Source: Carallia brachiata (taxonomy: Eukaryota; Streptophyta; Magnoliopsida; Malpighiales; Rhizophoraceae). From it: a stretch of DNA of 64,000 nt. Every line of letters starts with the position of its first letter. Positions within the stretch are counted from its first letter, which is position 1. The position numbers and the translations under genes were made by a program. Shown here in pieces: positions 35,590 to 49,165 of this stretch. The stretch covers positions 4,618,273-4,682,272 of the forward strand of contig JADCRB010000040.1 in assembly GCA_021464245.1 (NCBI GenBank), read 5' to 3'. The notes below the pieces were generated by a model. It was not told where the DNA came from. It ran no database searches and saw nothing but the letters and a program-made list of their open reading frames with translations.

Positions 35590-37697
35590 TATGAAGCAAA
35601 ACAAAAACAAAAAAAAACAACTCCTTGGTAGCACAAATTCACTGTTTTTTCTTCAGTAAGGCAAATTTAATGTTGGCATTAAAGGCGTAGGCACTGACAT
35701 AGTGACATGCTCCATTGCATTCATTCAATTGGTCATGTCAAAATCATTCTTTTTTTTTTTTCGGATCATGATGTCAAATCGTTCTGAGTAGAACACTGAA
35801 CGCGTATCAACCATAAATGTGTTGGGAAAAAAAAGAGACCATAACGAACTTGAAGACACCGCTTAAGTTGAAAAAATAGGCCAAAAAAAAAAAACAAAAA
35901 GAAAGAAAAAGTGTTCAACATTGTATGTACAAATAAAATATAAGAAACACAACGACGACGAGGTTAATTTGTAGATCTATTGTTGCGAACACCGATTTCC
36001 CGGTAGATGAAAACAGAGTTGAACAAAATCATCATGAAACTTGCTTGATCCAACAGGTTCTATTTACCTATATGTACCGATATTATCTATATCAATCTTA
36101 ACCACACGATGTAACTTCAACTCCACAGAAAAATCGATAGAATAGTTCACAAATTTATATATACACCTAAGAAACAAAGAGGTTACACTGTGTTTTGCTT
36201 TTAGATAAAAGTGCAACATTTTTTGTGTGGCAGCGATTGGAAACTTTGCCGTGATATTTTCTTCAATTATGTATTGCATTCTCCAATTTTTATTGGCCTT
36301 TTCCTGTCTTTTATTCATGCATCGTCCAAAAAAAAAAAAAAGGGTCGCGGACAATTACTGGATGCTTGCATTTGAGGCCTAAGGTGGGGCAACGTTACAG
36401 AAATCAAGAAAATAAAAATCTTAGAACAAGATTTTTTCTTGACAGATGCCCTAGCGAATGAACACCAATCTCGCGCCACCCATTCCGCCGTGTTCCCAGA
36501 TCTAACACCCACGAATACTGATTTCTCTATTCACTGTACGGAATACGTATAGATAATCATAGGATTTTGACAAGATCTTGTCTCTTGTTTTTCCTGATTT
36601 ATAGTCTCTTTCATCTCACTTCTTGCTTGTCTTCTTCCCTCTGCACATATATGCATAATTATCTCATAGTATCCCTCCCTCTTTGCACGAATTTAACTGA
36701 CGGAAAAAAATATATTAATATAAAATTTAAATATAAAATAATTACACAAATTTATTATTTAAATTTTAATTATTAATTAAATAATGAGTCTAATATTAAA
36801 TTTATAGAATAAAACTCTTCAATAAGTAACATCTATGTAGTTTAGTTCACATGTGAAATCAACACGAATGCAATTAGTGACAACCATCCAACAAAGGCAT
36901 TAGCCGTAGACAAGCAACAACCAAGCGATCTTCTTCACACCCACTTGATCACATCGATCCCAAATCGACATTATTTGTGCTTGATGTAGTCACCGTTTAT
37001 ATGCATGAGAATCTCTATTTTCCCACAACTGGGAAAAGCACTTGCTGTGTAACAGGAGATGGGAAAAGGTAATGCATACGCGGGTAGTTCACCTTGCAAA
37101 TTTTGGGAACTCTTGCTGGGGAAGCAGCTAAAACCCACACAATGTCAAGAGTTGTTCAGTACATGGTGCTTTGTTTGTTTCTTAAAAGGTAATAGGAAAG
37201 GGGAATATTGCAGTTTGAAAAAGCGAGAAAGGGATTTGCAAGAATCAGTCAGTGGCGTTTGACAAGATTCCATTATAACAAGACTTGCATCAAAAAGAAA
37301 GATGAACAAGAACCATTGACAACCACAAATTTGTTTCTTCTATTGTTTCAATGCATGTCTATATGGTTGCTATCTATCCGCTTGCTTTTTACCTAGATTT
37401 TGGCATTTTAAGGTGACAGATACTGGCCCTTTCCACTTCCTCAATTGTTTTTACGTGCCATTAATTTTGTGTCCAACCTTGTCCCTTCCAGCCCATATAG
37501 CACGCTTCCAGACTGCATTGCAAGATTCTTAGCCTTAAATAAACAAGAATTACTTAATTATTTAAAAAAAAGAAGTACCCAACCAAGTAAGCAGTATGGC
37601 CTAATGAGTCACCAAAATGGTACGTAGCACCACCGACAAAAGAAAGAACACATAGTTGTGTGACATTTAGCAATGGATGTCGCTTCTAGTCATTTGA

Positions 37698-37856
37698 GGC
37701 ATATAAATAAAAGAAGAGGCACACAAACACACACTACGACAACAATAACAACAAAAGGCAGCAGCAGCAAGACGAAGATATTCAATGGAAATGGCTGAAA
37801 ATAAGCTGGAAACATCAATAATTGATGTACTTGTAGAAAAGAATATCAGAAAATGA
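37698..37856 (+). other. promoter-like block and 23-codon ORF in arm 1
   Basis: A TATA-box-like CATATAAATAAAAG is followed by an A/C- and GCA-rich leader. A short frame runs from ATG at 37785 to TGA at 37854-37856 (MEMAENKLETSIIDV...). In arm 2 (48455-48610) the TATA becomes CATACAAATAAAAG and both ATGs are lost. This could be the 5' end of a former gene or a non-coding transcription unit. No family is recognised. Confidence 0.35.
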
Positions 37857-40371
37857 ATTAAAGTCCAAACCCAACAAAGGCCATGTCCTGGTCTCAGGAA
37901 AACGATAATTAAGTACGTATCTTATTCTGTTCGTGGGACATTGAGATTGTTAGTGTTTTATTAGAATTCTATGAGAAGAAAAGAGCTAATTGGGCACTGA
38001 CTACGATATTAGTGTTATACCCTACTATCTAGTGTCCAAAAGTTTAATAATCAATGAACTCTAAGTGAATGATGTCAAAGTCGTCTATCAAAGACTGAAA
38101 GATTCAAGTTTGAGTTTCATTCAGAACCAATTAAAGAGGAAAAAATGCTTAAAACATAGCATGCAAGGCACACATTAGAATATGAATCTTATGCGCAACA
38201 TCATGGGATGAATCACCAAGTTACAATAGTTCGCCAATTTATTTCCCTTTTTTTTTTGGGGGTAGGCAGTTTAGTCCCAAGATACTTTACATAAGTGTAC
38301 AGAATTCCACACAGAGTCGGCCAATTTCCTGCTCAATCTGATTTCCGCAGTCTCTTTTTCCTATTATGATTTTTTTTTTCTTCTAATTTGAAAATTTTGA
38401 TGGTCTATTAGACAACATTAAGCCAGAGCATCTCCAATACTGACAAGCTCAGCTGCAAGGCATCTTAAAATAGAATTAACTGATCATGTTTGTTTTATAA
38501 TAACACCAAATCTGTACCACCTCTACAGTTTCCTCATCTAACGGCCTTACATCCATTTATAATGAAGGACGAAAGCCAGCTCAATCACAAGATTACGTCG
38601 AATATATATGGAATATATTCTACTGGCTACGAGAAACACAGAAGACTCTTCTGAGTACATGCGTGGAATTACTGCAGAGCACAACGTAGGAGAGTGATTG
38701 TAGCCGGTGCAAATCACTGGACAGCCCAACGGTCACGTGGCTACCTGCAATTGCGGCCATAGCTAGTAATAATATTTTATAGGAAAAAAAATGGTGATAC
38801 GAGATTCATGCTAGAAAGCAACAAGAGTCTGAATTCTACTAAATATTTTTTTTTTCAATTTTAAAATTTCAGTTTCTCATAAAAATTTACAACTAAGTCA
38901 GTAAAATATGTAACCACAATAAAAAAAAATTTGCAATCAATTCTATTTTAAGATTTTTCGTAATTTATTGGAAAAAGTATTACTTGTTGTACATTTTGAT
39001 ATTTTGGTTGCAAATGGAAACTAAAATTTTAAAATAAAAAGTTATTTTTTTTTAATTTAATAAGATCCACATTTTCGATTCTTTTTGGCACCACAAAACC
39101 AATCTATATCTTATGTGTATGCGCATGGCTGCATGAGGGAAGGGCTCGTCAAGTTTTTGGGATCGGTTGGGAGGACCTTATTATTTATAGGATAATATAT
39201 TGTTCCAAGACGAACACCTGGCGATAGTAGATTTGATTGACTTTGTTGTGGCATGCCGCATATGCAGGTGGGAGAGAGAGAAAGAGAGGAACGAAACGAA
39301 GCGAGAGACCAAAAGAACTGAACCATATCACTGCATGTGTAAAGAAGACAAAACTCTTGAGCAGCTAAAAATGGCTGCAACCGCGCCGGTTGTGAAGTTG
39401 TGGGGAATCTGAGGCTTTGTCTGTTGGAAACTCAAGGGGAAGCTTCTTCGACCCATTTTCAAGTGTGATTTCTTTTTTCTTTTCAGCAATTAAGTGTCAG
39501 TTGTCACAACGCCGACACCGTACTAGTCGTGAAAACTGCGTACATATTATTCATGGAATAACAATAAATAGTTTAACGTAAATAATTATTTATATAATTT
39601 ATTAATAATATTTAGTATTTATTTTTATAAATTTAATTATTTAATAATTTATATCATTTTGTAATTAGTTTAAAATTATTAAAGTGAAACTGATGTAGGA
39701 CAAATAATGGAACCAACGGATAATACAAAAATCTACCAAAAAAAAATATTTAACTTAATAAAATATATAATATAATTATAAATATAAGATATTAATAAAT
39801 TTTTAAATAATAAGAATTTTTTTAACTTATTCCCCATCAGATTCATATGATTGTTTGCAGTATCAACGTGGATTTGTAGTCTACTTTTGGGCTTTTTGGA
39901 TAAGACATGTCACAAGCTTATGTTAATGTGCCAGGTTTGCCTTCTACCAAAATGAAGTACAATGGGAATTACGGCTGTTGGCCCAGGAATATTGTTCTGG
40001 CCCATGGTCCGTTAAGCCTTGAATAAACTGCCCTTCAGCAGACAGCAGCCGATAATCCTAACCGCAGAGAAATAAAATACTTTCTTTCATATGCCGTCCC
40101 TTATTTTGTATCTTTCAGGCTCTTTCTTTATAAACACTTTTATCAAAATATTACGATATAGAAGTTGGATACTTTATATGTTCGGTAGAAAAGATGCTCC
40201 CCCACCACAATTTTGTCTTTAACTTGTTTAATAATGCCTTTACGCAACACAAGATTTACTGCTTGAACAAACCGTTGCTTTCAATTGCTGAAAACAGCCC
40301 AATATTTGGCGTAGCCCAACTGAGGTTGATGCAAAAACAGTCCCAGCATGGTTTTAACAAAATAGTATTGC

Positions 40372-40560
40372 GTGTTTTTTTTTTTTTACTCCTCATATTT
40401 TAAAACTTTCACTGCGATTCAGATTATTTTGGTTTCCATGGGAAATGCAATAACAGAGGTAAAATTGGAGAGGGGACCACAACTGCAATTTTGGCAATCC
40501 ATTTACGGGGAAGCAGATTTCCTAGACAAAGAAAATTACAGAGGGGATGAATTGGTTTAA
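40372..40560 (+). other. weak open frame in arm 2, broken in arm 1
   Basis: The frame ends ITEVKLERGPQLQFW...YRGDELV and is preceded by a poly-T run. The same block in arm 1 (23880-24070) has ATGAGAATGCAGTAACAG instead of ATGGGAAATGCAATAACAG, which destroys the frame. I do not recognise the peptide. It is more likely a gene remnant than a working gene. Confidence 0.25.
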
Positions 40561-40929
40561 CGTCTTCTCACAACATGACCTTTTTTTTTTTTGTGACATT
40601 CCAACCTGAGATGTGTAAAAAATGAAAAGGGAAAAACTATATAGCATACATAAAAATAATTATAAAGTTAGTATATGAGATCTGAACCATTAAATTTTTA
40701 AAAATATATAAAAAAATTTTAAAAAATAAATAAATTGTTAAATTAACTATACATCTTTCACATTATGCAATACTTTTAATCATGCTCATTTGAATATTTC
40801 CAATCCAGTTTATTATTTGAAAGATATTTTTCAGTCAAACTATTTTTTATGTTTATTTATAGGATAATACTATAGCTTTCATCTTCGCGCGTGTCTAATT
40901 GAAAAGTATAATTATTATAACACAAACCT

Positions 40930-41169
40930 CTCTTAATAGTTTTGAACGTTCAAAAAAGTGATGTTTTGTGGCTTTTTAATTCTATATCAAATTGTACTAT
41001 TTTGGTGATCCTACATACGAGCAACCATGTAGCGAATTGGATTACTCGCCATTCCATTAAGGAATCATGCCTTATGGAGTGGGTGAGCAACCCTCCGTCG
41101 GCCTACAGCTCTTGTTATATCATAACTTTCATTAATGCAGTAGTATGCTTTCAGTAAAAAAAAAAAAAA
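40930..41169 (+). mobile_element. 5'-truncated LINE tail, arm 2 only
   Basis: The + strand encodes TSNHVANWITRHSIKE followed by WVSNPP, matching the RNase H C-terminus and tail of plant LINE ORF2. A short UTR and a 14-base poly(A) at 41156-41169 follow. Only about 240 bp were inserted, as usual for incomplete reverse transcription. The target duplication is unclear. Confidence 0.75.
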
Positions 41170-41919
41170 GTAATTGCGTTGGTTGAGGGGGTGCTTCCTT
41201 CAAAGCAGATTTCGTAGCATTGCATAACCAACGAAACTCAGGGAATTAATATTTTTCAAGAGAGAGAAAAATGGAGCAAAAGTGGATCTGTTGGTTAAAC
41301 GTTCAACAATCTGTTGCATCATCCATCATTGAAACTTGAGTAATTAATGTCTCTCAAGAGATGGAAAGAGGGAGTTAAAAGTGAACTGTTAATTAAATAA
41401 ATGATCTGATCTATAAAAACAAAAGAGAAAAAAGTATGCATCACGGATAACTAGGTGTCAAAGAAATTTCTATAATAAAATAAATTGTGAATTTTTTACA
41501 ATTATATCGTTAAAATATAAAATAAAAAAATAATTATATCTTATCATTGTTTTTTGAAAAAAAATTAAAATAATTACAAAAAACTAACAATCTATTGCAA
41601 TTCCTGTGATATTCAGAAAATAAATCGAGCAAAAAAAAATGGAGATCCGTACCCATATCTTAGAAAAAATATACATATATAATATTTTACTTGTACCAAC
41701 AACCAGTTTTTTTTGACCGAAACAGCCTGTTAAATGTTTATGTTCTTTTTATGAACACATGAATTGTCTTTTACACACATCAAAATATCAAATCCTAGCA
41801 AGAGCAATCAAGAGCTGCCTTTTCCCCATTTTGATCATAAGTAGGATAAAGGTAAAGGCATGACTAGAAAATTTTCTTTGGGAGTGAGAACTGAGAATAT
41901 GCAGTCCTGTTTAATGATA

Positions 41920-42088
41920 GAAAAAAAATTAGTAATTTAATTTACGTAATTTTAAAGTGGTGATAAAGTAATATAGACTGTTACATAATTGAATTTATAA
42001 AAAAAGAATAATAAACTATCATATATCATTGAATTAAATTGTGTAACTATTTCAATATTATTTAAGTAAAATCATACAGTGTTACTTG
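41920..42088. mobile_element. foldback/MITE-like element (169 bp), arm 2 only
   Basis: The flanks are TGATA at 41915-41919 and 42089-42093; arm 1 has a single TGATA at 31340-31344. The interior has imperfect inverted halves (TGTTACATAATTGAATT against AATTAAATTGTGTAACTA). No coding sequence. The family is not assigned. Confidence 0.65.
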
Positions 42089-43996
42089 TGATAATGACCA
42101 CGTTACCTTGTTGGAACCTCGGTTTTATCTAACTAAAACTTTAAGTTACCATGAGAGAATTGGGGACTTGGTGCAAGTTTCAAGTCTTTTCGTGGGGCAA
42201 TTAAGAACTCGGAAGATTAAGACGCAAGTTATACTCCGAAGAATCATCACCATTCCTACCTAATCAGTCGTTGAGCTCCCACATTAAATTTGTTATTGTC
42301 CTATTTTTCATGAGATATTTTAATAATTAAAAAATTAGATTTTCATATTCAAAGTCTTAAATTCTAATCTTAAAAAGATGTTTGAAACTTACACAAATAA
42401 AAGAAATTACTCTTACTACATAGTTGGACTCAATAGACTCTTTGACGTGGAAAAAAGAAACTTGCTATTACTTTGTGCACATACATTATTTCTCCCGCTT
42501 ACATAAATGCACGAAATAGCTCATTACGTGTCATTTCATAAGACTTCGTAGATGTAAATTAACTGGAATGGCAACATATTTTAATTGGAGTTATTCTTGC
42601 TAAACCGGATTGTTAAACATGACTTGCGAGTGATGATTAGAAATCGCAAAATCATGTGCGCGCATGCATCTTAATGAGGACCCACTTTCTTTTTCTTTTC
42701 TCTTTTTTTGTCATTTTCTGTTTAAAAGGCCGGGCCAATTGCACACAGCCACACTTATCTTGTGTCATAGCCGACTTGAGTCGCGCGGCCGGTTAAAGGG
42801 TATTCTTTTGAGCTTTAACAGTTTAAATTTTTGAGGGTAAGGTGATCTAACTATAAGACCATTTTATCATAAATTTTTAATACCATACAAGAAATCATTT
42901 TACTCATTAATTTTAACGGCTGAGTGAGATAAATAAAATAAATTATATGTTGAACTTTAACACGTACATGATCCACACTAGCATAGGAACACACCGGCAG
43001 ATGCAAAAAGATTGGGAGTTAATAGGTAGGGGTCACCTATAATGTTCTCGTTTATTTGGTAAAAAGATATCGGAAAAAGTTTGTGAGCATACAACTTAGT
43101 GGACAGACGATGTCAAAATTTATATTTTGTGTAATAAAAAATATATTTTGTATAATCGTAATAATAAAAAGTGATACAAAAAAGTATTATTATTATTTTT
43201 TATTTATATGCTTTAGTTACAGTTATATAAAATATAATTACTGTTACACAAACTAAGTGGCATGTGGATGTCGTCTGTCTACCACCATCTGCCCATGTAA
43301 TAGCTCCAAAAGATATATTGGTAAAAGACCTACGCTCCTTCCCAAAGAGTGAAGACATAAAAGGTGCTGTGACTTGCTCCAAGAAACGTATTTTGGTGAT
43401 AAACTCAGTTCCCTTTCTACATCGCTAATTTGCCTCAAGACAAGAAAAGAGACGATGTAATAAGTTCCGAACACGTCCGGGTGTCTCGGAACTTATTACG
43501 TTTTGGGTGAAAACAAAAAATATTGAGGCCATGGGCAAAATCCTTGATTACAATTTTTGATAAAAATTAATAGTTACGTTTAGTAAGAAATTTATTAAGT
43601 CATGAGTTCTTTTGAATTACATAATAGAATTAACTCTTTCAATTCTATAAATTTCACATTTTCTTTTCAAAACTACAACTTAAAAACTTTAAAATGAAAA
43701 TTTAAATTCTAAATATTCTCGAAGACACTAATAATTGATAGTTACCATACAAAAAAAAAAAAAATACACAATTACATTTATAAGAAAATAAAAAGATACG
43801 TGTATCAACATGTTTTTGAATGATCTACACCACATGAGCGCAGAAGTCGCAAGTGTTGCTTACAAAGATTTTTCATTTGTTTCAACGAGTGCAATCTTGA
43901 CTAAATTAACCAGAGCTCTTGAGCTACAGCCTCTAAGCGGCCAAGTCCTCGAATTACCGAGACACACCATGAGCTCAAACAGAAAAACCAAATGAA

Positions 43997-44135
43997 GTAA
44001 GAAGTGAGATTAGTTAAGTTAGTTAGAGATATGTACTTTTAATTTTAAGTATGAGGTTTAAATTTTAAATTTGGTAGTCACTCTCCTCTCTTGGTTGAGC
44101 TACTAGTAGTTTTTATGGATAATAAAAAAAAAAAT
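43997..44135 (+). mobile_element. short tRNA-derived SINE (139 bp), arm 2 only
   Basis: It is flanked by CCAAATGAA at 43988-43996 and 44136-44144 and ends in a poly(A) run. GATTAGTTAAGTTAGTTAGAG and GAGGTTTAAATTTTAAA resemble pol III A and B boxes. Arm 1 is uninterrupted at the corresponding site (about 33600). Confidence 0.78.
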
Positions 44136-44458
44136 CCAAATGAACTATTAATTTCTATTCGGGTCCACGGATAGTTCATAGTTATAAATGAATATGTCCC
44201 ATATCAATATTAGGTATACAATAAGGATGCCTTACTCAGCCTTCCCTATATTTTACAAAAGACAACCGTACGGACATAGGAGGCAGATTCTCAAACCTCA
44301 ATAACTTGAGAATCCCATCGGTTGTATGCATGAAGGATTATCATACCAGCTGTCAGGATCCATGTCATTCATGGAAAAGGGCTCCAGCCGATAGAAGGCT
44401 CCAAAAAAACCACACTTGGTTAAAAGTTAAAAGGACAAATATGAGTGGAAGTTGTTGT

Positions 44459-45659
44459 TGATCATGTATTCTTTTATTTTGATAAAGCCAACAATTCCTT
44501 TGAATTATCATTTACTTAATTATTTTTGTGTGTAAGGAATTCCCTTTTAATGTCCTACTTCAGTGATCCATAATTGGAGCTGTATAATTCTTTTATTTAT
44601 TAAATTTGTCCTATGGATCCTACGTTGACACACCAATCTCACCATTATATGTGACTTTAAGGAATCCATGCAGAATTCTTGTGCCATCTATTAAAGAACA
44701 TGTGCTGGGTATGAAAATTTGGAAGGCCAACTAGCCAAGGAATGTGCCAACCATGGATTTGAGAGTGTCATCCTAAGCTAACCATAAGAACTTTCCTTTA
44801 TTTCATCAACCAACGTGGAGCTTCCCTTGTGTGCATGTGCCAACCTTGCAAATTTCCTTATGGAATTTAATTGGTCCAATCAACAGAATATCAATCTCTT
44901 TAAAGCATATTGAAGACTTTCCTCAATTATGAATAAGCAGCAACATGTCAGCCGGGTGATTTGTGCTAATTGATTCTAACCTTTTCAATTGATTCTTGCC
45001 ATAGAAGTGCACAAACGGCTCCTCACCTTACACCTATAAATAGGTGTACTATTGTTCATGGAAATGCATTCACCGAAAGAGAAAAAGCTTTATTGAGTTG
45101 TATAGTGTGTGATACTCTTAAAATTTGTGCATAAATAGTTGTTTAGAGAGAAAGAAAAAATGATTGAGTGAGTAATTTTATTTTTTGTAAGTGTGTGAAA
45201 TTATAATAGAAAAGAAAAATAAGAGTAAGAGAGGTTCTGCTCGTGTGCGTTGTAAAAAATTCGTGGACCTTGCGGTATAATTGTTCTCCTCCCGATTGAG
45301 GAGTTCAATAGTGAATTGAAAAATTCTCAAGGTGAAAGATTTTAAGGAGAGGACGTAGGAACAGGTGTTCCGAACATCTATAAATCGGTGCGTCTCGCTA
45401 ATTTCTATTTTTGTTATTACGCACACACCACACAATTTTATTAATTTTCTTTCCTGCTCATACTATCAGCTCTATTTCGCTTTTTATCTGCACTCTCATA
45501 TTTATTGCTTACAGTCATTTTATTTTCCTAGTATATTCAGTTTAAATTTTATTTACCTATTGCATCAAACTTTATTATCATATTTATTTTACCTGTTATT
45601 TTTTATATTAATTTTTCGGTCACCCAATTCACCCCTCTTTTAGGTACTTTTTGGGACCA
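44459..45659 (+). mobile_element. solo LTR (1201 bp), arm 2 only
   Basis: It begins TGATCATG and ends GGGACCA, so it has TG...CA ends. It is flanked by a perfect 5-bp target duplication GTTGT at 44454-44458 and 45660-45664. CACCTATAAATAGG at about 45031 is a good TATA box, and the 3' part contains TCACCCAATTCACCCCTCTT, a motif I associate with copia-type LTR ends. No primer site, gag or pol is attached, and the interior is therefore lost, as after LTR-LTR recombination. Arm 1 has no LTR at the matching place (about 34258). Confidence 0.88.
45028..45048 (+). promoter_or_regulatory. TATA box of the solo LTR
   Basis: CTATAAATAGG sits about two fifths of the way into the LTR, as expected for the U3/R boundary. 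It could start transcription into flanking DNA on the + strand. Confidence 0.6.
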
Positions 45660-48600
45660 GTTGTTATGTAATAATTTAAATTATTATAAAATAAAAAATA
45701 TATTATTTTAAAAAATAAAAAATAAATATATTATTAAATTAATTATATATTTCTCATAAATATTATAAACGTGTGTTAGCATAATCTTTTTCGACTTAAA
45801 AGTTATCAAGTGGCCGCTTTTCTGGACAAGATGGCCTAGCAATTAAAGATCGAACTACCCTTTGCTAATACCGTGCGTTGCTGAGCAGTAGATAATGGTG
45901 TTCTGTTTCATCATTACCTAGAAGTTCAATGCATGGGTACGTATGATCATGATTGGATAATACTTTGTAGGAAAAAAGTTGATGCCAAAAAACAATATTT
46001 GGAAGAATTTTTAAAATATAATTAATTAAATTTTTTTGTAATTTAATGAATTTATTATATAATATAAAAAAAATAATTTTTTATTTAGTTATAATTATGT
46101 AATTATATATTAAATTAAATAAATTATATTTCACAAGTTTTTTTAACAAATTTCTTCTGACAACTTAATAAAACTGTACTTCATTTAACAACTTTTGCCG
46201 ATTAACCGAAACAAAGGAAATAAAGTTAAGAAGCAAATTATAGTGGTGGGACAAATTCACTTTTTCTTCTTTAGTAAAAGCAAATTTTTTAATGTTAGCA
46301 TTGTAAAAGCCAAGGCACTGACGTACTCCATTTCATTCATTCAATTGGTCATGTCATAATCATTCTTTTTTTTTTTCCCGATCATGATGTCAAATCGTTC
46401 ACAATAGAACATGAACGCATATCAACCATAAATGTGTTGGAAAATTAAAAAAGAAGACCATATCTAACTTGAAGCCGCCGCTAAGTTCCAAAATTGGGAA
46501 AAACAATGGTGTTCAACATTGTATGTACAAGTGAAAAGTAAGAAACACAACGACGAAGAGGTTGATTTGTAGATTTATTGATTGCAAACACTCATTTACG
46601 GTAGATGAAAACAAAGGTGAACAAAATCATCATCAACCTTGCTTGATCCAACAGGATCGATTTACCTATATGAACCGAAATAACTATCATTATCAATCTT
46701 ACCTACACGATATAATTTCAATTCCAAAAAAAAAAAAAAATAGATAGAATAGTCCACAAATTATTTATATAGATAAGAAACAAAGAGGTTATTCTGTGTT
46801 TTGCTTTTGGGGAAAAGTGTAACATTTTTTGTGTCGCAGCTGATCCAGTAAACATTGTCGTAATAATTTTTTCAATGAATTATTGCATTCTCCAATTTGT
46901 TTTGGCCTTTTCCTGTCCTTTATTCATGCATCGTCCAAAAAAAAAAAAAAAAGCCATGGAAAATTACTTGGCCTAAAGGGGAACAATATTACAGAAATCA
47001 AGAAAAAAAACAATCTTTGAACAAGATTTTCAGTTCTTGACTGGATGCTCTAGCGAATGAATACCAATTTCACACCACCCATTCCTCGGTGTTCCTAGAT
47101 CTAATACACACGAGTACTGATTTCTCTGTTCACTGTACGGAATACATATAGATAATCATTTTGATAAGATCTCTTGTTTTTCCTGATTTATAGTCTCTTT
47201 CATCTCGCTTCCTTCTCTTCTTCCTCCTACATACGTCTGCATAATCACCTCATGATATTCTTCTCTTTATATGAATTTAGCGATAAAAAAATAAATATAA
47301 AATTTAGACACAAAATAATGACATAAATTTATAATTTTAATTTTAACTAATGATTAAATGATAAATTTAACATTAAATTTAAATAATAAATTTATATTAT
47401 TATTTTATATCTAATTTTTATATTTATATAATGAACTTTTACGATGATTAACACCTATGCAATTTAGTTCACACGTGAAATCAACGCGAATGCAATTGGT
47501 GGCAACCATCCAACAAAGGCATTAGCCGTAGACAAGTAACAACCAAGTGATCTTCTTCACACCCACTTATTTTTATATGCATGAGAATCTCTTTTTTCCC
47601 ACAACTGGGAAAAGCACTTGCTGTGTAACAAGAGATGGGAAAAGGGTAATGCATACGCAGGTAGTTCACCTTGCAAATTTTGGGAACTCTTGCTGGGGAA
47701 CCAGCTAAAACACTTACAATGTCAACTGTCAAGAGATGATCGGTACATGGTGTTTTGTTTGTTTCGTAAAAGGTATGTAGAAAAGGGGAATATTACAATT
47801 TGAAAAAGCGAGAAAGGGATTTGCAAGAATCAGTCAGTGGCGTTTGACAAGATTCCATTATAACAAGACTTGCATCAAAAAGAAGGATGCACAAGAAACA
47901 TTGACAACCACAAATTTGTTTCTTCTATTGTTTTAATGCATGTCTATATGGTTGCTATCTATCCGCTTGCTTTTAGCTAGATTTTGGCATTTTAAGGTGA
48001 CAGATACCGGCCCTTTCCACTTCCTCAATTTTTTATACATCCCATTGAATTTGTGTCCAACCGTATTCATTCCAACCCATATAGCACGCTTCCAGATTGC
48101 ATTGTAAGAATCCTTGCCTTAATTGTTACTAAAGCAATTAGTAGGATTAAATATACGACTAACGTATTATTGGACTATAAGTTTGCTCTCAATGACTTGA
48201 TACCTTCTGTGCACATAGTCGCAATTCTCTTATGATGGTAGGACCGTAGGGTGTCATTCTTACTCTCACATTTTACTAAAAATTTTTGCTTTAAATAAAT
48301 AAGAATTACTGAATTATTTTAGAAAACGGACCAAACTAAGCAAGAGTATGGCCTAATGAGTCACCAAAATGGTACGTAGCACTAGCGACAAAAGAAAGAA
48401 TACATAGTTATGTCACATTTAGCAATGGATGTCGCTTCTAGTCATTCGGGGCATACAAATAAAAGACGAGGCACACAAACACACACAAAGACAGCGATAA
48501 CGACAAAAAGCAGCAGCAGTAGCAGCAAGACGAAGATATTCAATTGAACTGGTTGAACATAAGTTGGAAAGATCAATAATTGATGTATTTGTAGCAAAGA

Positions 48601-49030
48601 ATGTAAGAAAATGAATTAAAGTCCCAAACCCAACAAATGGTCATGTCCTGGTTTCAGAAAACGATAATTAAGTACGTATGTTATTCTTTTCGTGGTACAT
48701 CGAGATTGTTAGTGGTTTAATTGAAATCCTATGAGAAGAAAAGAGCTAATTTGACACTGACTACGATATTAGGTGTTATGTCTTGTTATTTGTTATCCAA
48801 AAGCTTAATAATCCATGAACTCTAAGTGGATGATGTTAGAGCCATCTCATCAAAGATTGAAGATTTCAAGTTTGATTTCAATTGAAACCAATTAAGAAAA
48901 AGGAAAAAATGCTTAATAAATAGCACACAACGCACATTATACGGTCGCATATCGGGCTCTATCATTCTAATGCGCAAGTTCATGGGGTGTATCTCCAAGT
49001 TGCAATAGTTCTCCAATTTCGTTCTCTTTT

Positions 49031-49165
49031 TCTTTTTTTTTTTTTTTGGTTTACAATTAGTCCTATTAAACATATAAAGAGAAGAGAAATGAAGTTGGAT
49101 AGTTGAATCCTCCATCTTATAGTTGAAGGGTATTCTCTTCAACCACTAGAGTAAATACTTTAATG
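49031..49165 (-). mobile_element. diverged SINE copy, arm 2 only
   Basis: ATTAAACATATAAAGAGAAG and AGTTGAAGGGTATTCTCTTC match the SINE at 35167-35312. On the minus strand the A-rich tail corresponds to the T-run at 49032-49047. Arm 1 has a different short sequence here (38250-38275). No clean target duplication was seen. Confidence 0.6.

Larger units (their letters stand above)
23606..40068 (+). repeat. arm 1 of a large direct tandem duplication
   Basis: Long stretches of this interval recur in the same order and orientation in 40094-50615. Matching blocks are 23606-24425 with 40094-40925; 30850-32390 with 41170-42950; 32760-33690 with 42950-44230; 34023-34644 with 44234-46230 (solo LTR excluded); 35600-39465 with 46232-50365; and 39840-40065 with 50366-50612. 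Arm 1 is longer because of extra DNA at 24426-30845 and several transposon insertions. No intact gene was found in either arm. Confidence 0.9.
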
